NCBI GenBank assembly: GCA_902463835.1
Contig: CABQGZ010000304.1
Coordinates: forward strand, 1 to 5,071
Source: an uncultured Lachnospiraceae bacterium
Lineage (GTDB): Bacteria > Bacillota > Clostridia > Lachnospirales > Lachnospiraceae
Length of the DNA: 5,071 nucleotides
Reading direction: 5' to 3'
Shown: positions 1 to 5,071 of the stretch, in pieces
Position numbering within the stretch: position 1 is the first letter of the stretch
Layout: the number at the start of each line of letters is the position of its first letter
Translations under genes and position numbers: made by a program
The notes under the pieces: generated by a model
The model's database searches: none
Seen by the model: only the letters and a program-made list of their open reading frames with translations
What the model was told of the DNA's origin: nothing

Positions 1-19
1 AAATATCCTTCTTTCTCAT
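1..19 (-). promoter_or_regulatory. Possible translation start region of the next gene downstream
   Basis: After the TAA at 50-48 the minus strand runs 47 bases to the window edge with no terminator hairpin. It contains AGAAGGA at 12-6, which could be a Shine-Dalgarno site for a start just outside the window. An ATG at 19-17 would instead read MRKKDI, an export-like N-terminus, but no ribosome binding site lies close upstream of it. Which start is real cannot be decided from these bases. Confidence 0.3.
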
Positions 20-47
20 TATGTTAATAATATTGTAGAAGTTCCAC

Positions 48-3000
48 TTACTCCCAGCCGTACACGATAACGTATCTGGATGCATACGCAATATCAGTCG
101 GATCGCTGTCATTTACCACCAGGAAGGTAAGCATAACAAACTTCGTGCTTTCGGGAATCATGATCTTCCCGTCCGAAGCGATGACACTCGTATCAGAAGA
201 CGCATGAAGCGTGACCGTATATCCATCTATGACCGGTTTCGGAAGAACCAGGTGTTCTCCAAGCTTGATACTCTTCACGCCAGGAAGCGCTTTCGCTATC
301 ATTTTGGAGCTTATGGCTTCCTGAATTATCAGATCATCGAAGGAAACAAACGAACTGGTATTTCCCGACTGATTCTCCACCGTAATAAACAATTTTTTCT
401 CTGCTGAATCAATCTTAATCTGATTGATCTTAACCTCCTGCCAGTCATCCCCTGCTGTGGTTTCTAATGTATATGGCGCCGCGTCTCCATCAGTTCCGAT
501 TAAAAGCTTAACCTTTCCATTGCCTCTTATTTTCGCAGAGAAGCTGTATGTTCCACGCAGAGTCTCTTTTGTCAGGCAGGTAAACGTCAATCTGGAATCC
601 GATCCCGGTAATACAGCCATGGCGGCACGCTCCCCTTCCACGCTCTCCTTTGTGGTAATCAGCTCTGCATGTCCTGTACTTTCTGTCACCGTCCAGCCAA
701 CAGGCCTGCCTGCGTTTACCGTCTCCGCATTGCCGTTATCAATATTGGTATCCACATCCTTGGTAAGCGTCAGCGTATCGATATAGGCATAGAGCATGGA
801 CCCATCCTTGGGATTTTCCGTAATTCCCCGGTCAGCCCAGTTTCCAATATCCAGCACTCCATCCTCCACCGTGATGCCTTCTATCACGTACTCATGCCAC
901 TTATCATCCGCAACCGTCCAAAATTGCCAGGAACGGGCGGCCTGATCGGCTTTTACCACATACTTCAACCGAAAATTCGTACGAATCCAGACCGAGAAGG
1001 TATAGGTTCCCGCAGGAAGATTGCTAAAAGCACTCGCAGGATTTGCTGCCCCCTGCGAATACTGCGCATTTCCAATATTGTGATATCCCTTCTCGTCCAG
1101 CGTGAGCTTCATGCAGTAATTACCAGTATGCTTATCCTCGTCCACAACATAAGCATCTACATAACCCTTATAGTCATTCAGAACCCAGCCGCTTGGAATG
1201 GTGTTGGTGGCTCTGTTGTCGTCCTCAAAATCACCGTTTTTGTAATCAAAAAGATTTTGTCCCGGTAATACCACCATGATAGCGTCGCCTGCAATATCCG
1301 ATCTGTTTGCAAAGGACATATTTAAGAGATCGATATACTCGTTCCCGTTTCCTTCTCCTTTAAAATACAACTCCACATAAGCAGAACCGTTTGTCACCTC
1401 CGCTGTTACCTTTACCGTTTCGTATCTTTGACTGACTTCGATCGCAGTGCTGTTAAGAACCTCCCCGCTGACGCCGTCCCGGATCCGCAAAATCCCTTCC
1501 ATCTGACCGGCCTTTGACACGGAAGCCGAGAAAGTATATTTTCCGCTCTTTAAGGAGGTTTTCTTCTGGCCCATAGCGAAGTCAAAGGGCTCCTCCCCGC
1601 TGATATGAAGCGCATTCCGGAAGCTTTCGCCTGCGTAATAGCCCACGCCTACCGCCTGAAGATTTACATCCTGATCGGCAGCTGAAAAATCCGTATCTCC
1701 TACATTCACCGTGACGTTTGCCGTCTTATAATAGAAGTCCGCCGGAAGCTCCAGATTGCTGGTTGGATGCAGGACATTGATATCTGTGTTATACAAAAGA
1801 TTCCTTGTCAGCTCCACGTTGCAGACCTGGGTATAGTTGTCCTGATTTCCAAACATCGGCACCGTGATATAAACGACAAGCCTGTTTTTGCTGACCGCAA
1901 TATCACCAAGGACAACCTGCGTCCACTCCTCATCCACTGGAAATGAAATACTTTTATCATTTCCCCCATTCATTACACCTAATACAGCTTGCGTATTTGT
2001 ATTGCGAACCCAGGCAGTAAGCGTGTATGTACCATTCGGAACATACGATATTGTCTGCCTGGCCTGAGCAGTAACAGAATTCTTGGAGCGAAATTCCAAA
2101 ACATTCTGCTCTCCCTCTGGACCCTCTGTTTTGACAGTCGACATATTGCTGGAACTTACATACCGCCATTCCAAAGGTAAACCATTCGTTCCAATTTGCG
2201 AGAAATCGAAATTTTGAATAAGATTCTCGTTATACTTCTCAGAAAATCCATGGAGTCCTACCATTCTGGAAGGTCCTGTTCCATGGTAGGTATATCCCTC
2301 CTTCTCAACCGACCACACCGTTGCTTTAAAATCAAACGCTTCTTTCGAAAGATACGGCGCCGTACATCCAACCCATACCTCGCCGTTGGAATCGCTGACC
2401 GCTACATCGTAGGATGCATATTCCAGCCCTTCCACCTCATACATCACATGAACGGTGGCACCCTTCACCGGCCGTCCTGCTCCGTCGGTTACCGTAGTCT
2501 TAAAACGGATGGTTTCTTCCGCCTGAAACTCCGCACAGGGGGTATCCGTGTTGCTTGCAGCATCGTACTTATATACTTCAAGCTCTGTTAACTGCAGTTC
2601 TTCTTCTCCGGCCGCCAAAGCCTTTGTTGTCACATCGATCGTATTGCTCTGGATACAGCTTCCATCACCCGAATAAGCGCGCACCTGGATCTGGTACTGC
2701 GTTCCGGGCGTAAGCCCCTCCAGCTTCATACTGTTGGTTTTAAAAATCTCCATATTGCCCTCTTTGGGCCCCAACAAGTCAAAATCAGCCGTTTTTCTAT
2801 GTAGCGACTGAATCGTATGGCTCAATTCTCCGTTCAGATAGATCTCATATTTTGAAATCGAAGCCGTCCGGTCAGTCCTCTCCCACTTAAGCTTCACCGT
2901 TTCGGTAGTTACTTCACTGTCTAAAAGCGTCAGCGTCCCGCTAAAAGCTTCGACTTTCGTATACTGGTGCGGTCCGATGTCGGGTGCGGACACCTCACTC

Positions 3001-4721
3001 AGATTATTCCCGAAGAAATCCCTGCCGCCATTATTAGAAATGACCTGACCGGAACCGATGCACGGCGAACCCGACTGAAGCTTAAAGTAACCCTTTGAAA
3101 GAATCTCCGCAATGCTGGCAGCGCCAATGGCAATGCCGGATTTACTCCCTGTATCCATTCCTGTTGGCAGCGCCAGCTTCGGGTTCCCAATGAAGTTACC
3201 GGATGCGTTTATGTAATCATTCTCCTTTGGCAATTCACAAGTCAATCCATAAAAACAGTTGTTGTTCACATTTGTTTTTCTGCCATCCCCTTTCCCGCAG
3301 ATATAATTCACGTTTCCATTACCTGTGGAATAGAAGATATTATTGGAAATAAAGCTTCCGCTTCCTGTTATATCAAAGAGAATAACATCATAATCTTCGG
3401 TACAGATCAGGTTATTGTATATGAAACCGTTCCCATCCCCCACATTTCTCAACGAGCCTTTTCCCCGAAGACCCAGCCAGTTATCGTTATAGCTTATGTT
3501 ATAGCGGTAAGCACAGCTTCGAACATACGGTACCGGATAAGCCACGGGATCCCACTCGATGTTACAGAGCACAAAAACCGGCCCTGCATTGTGATGGGTG
3601 TAATTATACTGAAAAACCGTGCCAACCGACTGTCCGTCTGCGTCAAACAGGCCGTCGTCTGCGCCGGAGGTCTGATACATATTGTAGATCTCATTATACT
3701 GGTAAACAAGATCGACAGTATGACCCGACCACATAACCCAATAGGAATGACCGTTGTTATTATCGTAGCATACGTTCTTTTCGACAATACAGCCTCTTCC
3801 AACGGAACCATCCACATCAAACATCGTAACGGCTGCCGCTGTATTCCGGAATACATTGTTTGCCACATAAATATTGGTGGAAAAGTAAAGCTGCTCCATC
3901 ATATCATCCAGATATCCATGCGCCTGATGGTCGGACCAGTCGCTTCCAAGGTTAAAACCGGTACGCGGAACATTCGCCACCTCATTGTTCACTACCTGGA
4001 CATCATTAAAACGGGAGGGAATCTTTTTCCCGCCCACCAGCACGGAAAATTGTATCGCTCCGGTGGGGCTCCCTTCCCTTGTATAGGTATCCACAGTGCC
4101 ATTGTTATACCGGATCCCATTCGTAATACTGGTACGGGCATTAAAGGTAAGGCTGTGAATATAGGTACCGCTGATGACAAAGTGATTGGCCGTGCCAAAA
4201 TCCCTGTTTATCACCCAGATCCCCATACAGGAGGCCTGACTGCTTGAACTTCTGTTTGTTATTTCAAGGTCATATATCTCCCAATACTCCTGATTATACA
4301 ACAGAACCGTACTGCCCTCATTGCCGCCGTCCAAAAGGTTCGAGCTGCCATTTATGATCGGACGGGCCTCTCCGCCGTATTTACCGATAATGATGGGCTT
4401 TCCCTCCGTACCGGAGCCCTGCGGCATGAGTCTTCCTCCAAAGACGCCGCCGGACTTAAAGAGTATCTGATCTCCCGGCTGATACTCCTGCTGATTTACC
4501 CGGTTCAAAGACTTCCACGCATGTTCCATGCTGGTTCCAGAATTCGCATCACTGCCCGAAACAGAATCCACATAGTAGATCTGGCCGCCGTAATTTCTAT
4601 AATCAGAATCCGCCGGACTCTTCGCGTACACATCAGAACCCAGTGCTCCCGCCGTTGGCAGCACCAAAAGGATAATCGCAAGCAATGCCGAAATTACCTT
4701 TTTTCGTATGCTTTTTATCAT
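48..4721 (-). CDS. Secreted modular right-handed beta-helix protein with FN3, Ig-like and four jelly-roll CBM-type modules (putative polysaccharide-active protein)
   Basis: This 1557-residue protein is probably exported and acts on, or binds, a polysaccharide outside the cell. Seen in order: signal peptide (1-33); right-handed parallel beta-helix (about 47-588), opening with YYVDSVSGSDANSGTS and PGDQILFKSG and closing with the usual SGSPCIGSG...APDIGPHQY; FN3 domain (593-702, with LEGLTPGTQYQIQVRAYS); Ig-like domain (707-822, with DGAGRPVKGATV and DSNGEV); four jelly-roll CBM4/9-like modules (831-973, 974-1140, 1154-1322, 1325-1468); and an aBig-like C-terminal domain (1472-1557). The beta-helix opening is typical of polysaccharide lyase and glycoside hydrolase beta-helix families such as PL6, PL9, GH120 and GH141, but I cannot assign one. 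There is no LPXTG motif, S-layer homology domain or dockerin. The start at 4721 is fixed by AAAGGAG eight bases upstream and by the signal peptide directly after it. The frame is intact, ending in TAA. An adhesin or non-catalytic binding protein remains possible. Confidence 0.93.
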   Translation of the reverse strand: MIKSIRKKVISALLAIILLVLPTAGALGSDVYAKSPADSDYRNYGGQIYYVDSVSGSDANSGTSMEHAWKSLNRVNQQEYQPGDQILFKSGGVFGGRLMPQGSGTEGKPIIIGKYGGEARPIINGSSNLLDGGNEGSTVLLYNQEYWEIYDLEITNRSSSSQASCMGIWVINRDFGTANHFVISGTYIHSLTFNARTSITNGIRYNNGTVDTYTREGSPTGAIQFSVLVGGKKIPSRFNDVQVVNNEVANVPRTGFNLGSDWSDHQAHGYLDDMMEQLYFSTNIYVANNVFRNTAAAVTMFDVDGSVGRGCIVEKNVCYDNNNGHSYWVMWSGHTVDLVYQYNEIYNMYQTSGADDGLFDADGQSVGTVFQYNYTHHNAGPVFVLCNIEWDPVAYPVPYVRSCAYRYNISYNDNWLGLRGKGSLRNVGDGNGFIYNNLICTEDYDVILFDITGSGSFISNNIFYSTGNGNVNYICGKGDGRKTNVNNNCFYGLTCELPKENDYINASGNFIGNPKLALPTGMDTGSKSGIAIGAASIAEILSKGYFKLQSGSPCIGSGQVISNNGGRDFFGNNLSEVSAPDIGPHQYTKVEAFSGTLTLLDSEVTTETVKLKWERTDRTASISKYEIYLNGELSHTIQSLHRKTADFDLLGPKEGNMEIFKTNSMKLEGLTPGTQYQIQVRAYSGDGSCIQSNTIDVTTKALAAGEEELQLTELEVYKYDAASNTDTPCAEFQAEETIRFKTTVTDGAGRPVKGATVHVMYEVEGLEYASYDVAVSDSNGEVWVGCTAPYLSKEAFDFKATVWSVEKEGYTYHGTGPSRMVGLHGFSEKYNENLIQNFDFSQIGTNGLPLEWRYVSSSNMSTVKTEGPEGEQNVLEFRSKNSVTAQARQTISYVPNGTYTLTAWVRNTNTQAVLGVMNGGNDKSISFPVDEEWTQVVLGDIAVSKNRLVVYITVPMFGNQDNYTQVCNVELTRNLLYNTDINVLHPTSNLELPADFYYKTANVTVNVGDTDFSAADQDVNLQAVGVGYYAGESFRNALHISGEEPFDFAMGQKKTSLKSGKYTFSASVSKAGQMEGILRIRDGVSGEVLNSTAIEVSQRYETVKVTAEVTNGSAYVELYFKGEGNGNEYIDLLNMSFANRSDIAGDAIMVVLPGQNLFDYKNGDFEDDNRATNTIPSGWVLNDYKGYVDAYVVDEDKHTGNYCMKLTLDEKGYHNIGNAQYSQGAANPASAFSNLPAGTYTFSVWIRTNFRLKYVVKADQAARSWQFWTVADDKWHEYVIEGITVEDGVLDIGNWADRGITENPKDGSMLYAYIDTLTLTKDVDTNIDNGNAETVNAGRPVGWTVTESTGHAELITTKESVEGERAAMAVLPGSDSRLTFTCLTKETLRGTYSFSAKIRGNGKVKLLIGTDGDAAPYTLETTAGDDWQEVKINQIKIDSAEKKLFITVENQSGNTSSFVSFDDLIIQEAISSKMIAKALPGVKSIKLGEHLVLPKPVIDGYTVTLHASSDTSVIASDGKIMIPESTKFVMLTFLVVNDSDPTDIAYASRYVIVYGWE
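51..308 (-). other. C-terminal aBig-like (atrophied bacterial Ig) domain (residues 1472-1557)
   Basis: LGEHLVLPKPVIDGYTV, then HASSDTSVIASDGKIMIPES and VMLTFLVVND, reproduce the aBig pattern of a leading LP strand, a W/H-x-SSD-x-x-VI-x-x-DG turn and a final V-x-LT strand. The protein ends at YGWE with no membrane anchor or sorting signal, so this domain is probably a terminal structural or binding module. Confidence 0.6.
318..2231 (-). repeat. Four tandem jelly-roll (CBM4/9-like) modules (residues 831-1468)
   Basis: Each module of roughly 145-170 residues repeats the same landmarks. The core strand is GTYTLTAWVR (897), GKYTFSASV (1060), GTYTFSVWIR (1238) and GTYSFSAKIR (1390). The downstream aromatic strand is EEWTQV (931), QRYETV (1098), DKWHEYV (1273) and DDWQEV (1425). 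Three modules open with an N-x-(D/N)-F/A-E type start and P-x-x-W (NLIQNFDFS...LPLEW; NGDFEDD...IPSGW; NGNAETV...RPVGW); the second opens with a more divergent version. Modules of this family bind glycans through one face of the sandwich, so the array probably tethers the protein to its substrate. Sequence identity between modules is low, so the duplication is old. Confidence 0.72.
2256..2603 (-). other. Ig-like beta-sandwich domain (residues 707-822)
   Basis: The order of strands and turns, with RFKTTVTDGAGRPVKGATVHV (739-759) followed by VAVSDSNGEVWVG (773-785), matches the bacterial Big_1/invasin-like Ig fold, where a D-x-x-G-x-PV-x-GA-x-V strand and a D-x-x-G-E-V turn recur. It links the FN3 domain to the jelly-roll array and is probably structural. 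Confidence 0.6.
2616..2945 (-). other. Fibronectin type III domain (residues 593-702)
   Basis: The segment shows the FN3 pattern: VKLKWERTD (609-617), SKYEIYLNGE (623-632), LEGLTPGTQYQIQVRAYSGDG (667-687) and a final TIDVTT strand. In bacterial secreted enzymes this domain usually acts as a spacer between catalytic and binding modules. It is about 20 residues longer than a typical FN3 domain because of a charged loop around 641-662. Confidence 0.8.
2958..4583 (-). other. Right-handed parallel beta-helix domain (residues 47-588)
   Basis: This domain is the likely business end of the protein. The N-cap strand QIYYVDSVSGSDANSGTS with PGDQILFKSGG and the GSGTEGKPIIIGKYG segment is the standard entry of secreted beta-helix proteins that act on polysaccharides. 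The domain ends with the usual closing block, L-QSGSPCIGSG, then GGRDFFGN and APDIGPHQY (548-587). Between these, Asn-centred turns recur every 24-43 residues. Two FDxDG motifs (301-305 and 359-363) and the stretch QYNYTHHNAG (371-380) form the most distinctive polar patch. The length, about 540 residues, is within the range of such catalytic domains. Family and substrate are not assignable by eye. Confidence 0.85.
3258..3986 (-). repeat. Asparagine-ladder rungs of the beta-helix (protein-level repeat, residues 246-488)
   Basis: Nine turns share a pattern in which an Asn is followed by small or hydrophobic residues and often a second Asn. The repeated Asn residues are at 246 (NNEVAN), 289 (NNVFRN), 316 (KNVCYDN), 343 (YNEIYN), 373 (YNYTHHN), 408 (YNISYN), 437 (NNLIC), 461 (NNIFYS) and 488 (NNCFYG). 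Spacings are 43, 27, 27, 30, 35, 29, 24 and 27 residues, matching one coil per repeat with a few longer loops. The repeat is structural and is not a DNA-level tandem repeat. Confidence 0.75.
4623..4721 (-). other. Signal peptide coding region of the beta-helix protein (residues 1-33)
   Basis: The N-terminus has a basic n-region (MIKSIRKK), a long hydrophobic core (ALLAIILLVLPTAGALG) and a polar c-region ending in VYA, with a likely signal peptidase I cut between A33 and K34. There is no cysteine at the cleavage region, so this is not a lipoprotein. The mature protein would be released from the membrane by the Sec pathway. Confidence 0.88.
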
Positions 4722-4729
4722 TGCACTCT

Positions 4730-4736
4730 CTCCTTT
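4730..4736 (-). promoter_or_regulatory. Strong Shine-Dalgarno site of the beta-helix gene
   Basis: Read on the minus strand the sequence is AAAGGAG, followed by eight bases (AGAGTGCA) and the ATG at 4721-4719. This near-ideal Gram-positive ribosome binding site fixes the start codon. It lies within the 20-base gap after the upstream stop codon (4744-4742). That gap leaves little room for a separate promoter, so read-through transcription from upstream is expected. Confidence 0.9.
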
Positions 4737-4741
4737 ATTTA

Positions 4742-5071
4742 TTAAAAAGCTTTTATGTTTCTATAAACGTCAGAAACCGTTCTCACCTCTGCCTGCTCCT
4801 GCATGTCCTTCATCCGTTCCTCGATCAGTTTATCAGTAAACTTATTGGTAATATCTTCCTTTCCGGACTTGACATACATCGCCTCACGCAGCTCCTGCAG
4901 ACGGGTATTGTGCAGATAATGATAATATCCGCTTTCACTGTACTGCTCTGGGCCGTATACCACGCCTCCCTGTGCTGCGGTTTCCCGGCGTCTGAGATTT
5001 TCCTGCTGAAAAAGCTTTAAAAATTCCCGGTAAGTAATATCCTTCTCTGAAACAATTCCGTATTCCATCAT
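4742..5071 (-). CDS. SurA/PpiC-like foldase-related protein, probably the C-terminal part of a gene cut by the window edge
   Basis: The visible 109 residues are hydrophilic and rich in charged helix-forming segments, with no signal peptide or membrane segment in view. They carry ITYREFLKLFQQEN (12-25), ENLRRRE (24-30) and GGVVYGPEQY (35-44), then a helical charged tail ending in VYRNIKAF and TAA. From memory, the pattern of aromatic-EFL, ENxRR, GxVxYGPxQ and YYxY occurs in SurA-N/PpiC-like proteins of Bacillota, which hold unfolded exported proteins; no parvulin isomerase domain is visible here. The frame is open to the window edge. ATG-ATG sits exactly at 5071-5066, so it could be the true start, but the ribosome binding site would lie outside and family members that I recall have an N-terminal half, so truncation is more likely. 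It ends 20 bases before the beta-helix gene, so the two are probably co-transcribed. Family assignment is tentative. Confidence 0.72.
   Translation of the reverse strand: MMEYGIVSEKDITYREFLKLFQQENLRRRETAAQGGVVYGPEQYSESGYYHYLHNTRLQELREAMYVKSGKEDITNKFTDKLIEERMKDMQEQAEVRTVSDVYRNIKAF

Noticed and set aside
1140..1170. LPGQN (1152-1156), which superficially resembles a sortase-type LPxxx motif
   Set aside because: It is internal, about 400 residues from the C-terminus, and is not followed by a hydrophobic segment and basic tail.
669..1268. Plus-strand open frame of 199 codons opposite the jelly-roll modules
   Set aside because: Antisense shadow with no recognisable domain; the minus-strand product here shows clear jelly-roll strands.
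603..1281. Similar DNA stretches near 604-620 and 1261-1278 (both start cccggtaatac and contain ccatg)
   Set aside because: They encode similar short peptides (MAVLPGS and MVVLPGQ), but at non-equivalent places in or between jelly-roll modules, and the match is too short for a mobile or recombination repeat.
3494..3868. Minus-strand 124-codon frame inside the beta-helix gene, in another frame
   Set aside because: It overlaps the core beta-helix motifs in the true frame, and its own translation has no coherent features.
3591..4247. Long plus-strand open frame of 218 codons, opposite the beta-helix
   Set aside because: It lies wholly antisense to the well-supported beta-helix coding region, and its translation shows no domain or signal. 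It is a shadow frame.
4722..4741. Possible promoter between the two genes
   Set aside because: The gap is only 20 bases and is mostly taken up by the ribosome binding site; no -35/-10 pair fits.

Overview
The window looks like part of a polysaccharide-use or cell-surface locus from a Gram-positive anaerobe, most likely a clostridial Bacillota such as a Lachnospiraceae-type gut or environmental bacterium. Three things point that way: a strong AAAGGAG ribosome binding site, a Gram-positive-style signal peptide, and a very large modular secreted protein built from domains common in Clostridia and Paenibacillus. No marker gene fixes the taxon, so this is an inference.

Layout, read on the minus strand (all genes point left). 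From 5071 to 4742 is the 3' part, or possibly the whole, of a small charged protein. Its YGPEQY / ENxRR signature resembles the SurA/PpiC-like foldase relatives of Bacillota. After a 20-base gap that contains a strong ribosome binding site, one gene fills 4721-48. It encodes a 1557-residue secreted protein: signal peptide, right-handed parallel beta-helix (the likely catalytic or glycan-binding part), fibronectin type III domain, Ig-like domain, four jelly-roll carbohydrate-binding-type modules in tandem, and a C-terminal atrophied-Ig (aBig-type) domain. The last 47 bases hold no terminator but do contain a Shine-Dalgarno-like AGAAGGA, so the transcription unit probably continues beyond the left edge.

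The simplest reading is an operon in which a secreted multi-domain enzyme or adhesin acts on a complex polysaccharide outside the cell and the upstream gene may help fold exported proteins. The substrate cannot be read from the sequence. The most interesting signal is a motif (FDxDG...SVG...N) carried twice, 58 residues apart, on the beta-helix; it marks a candidate acidic active cleft. I see no CRISPR array, RNA gene, insertion sequence, integrase or defence system here.
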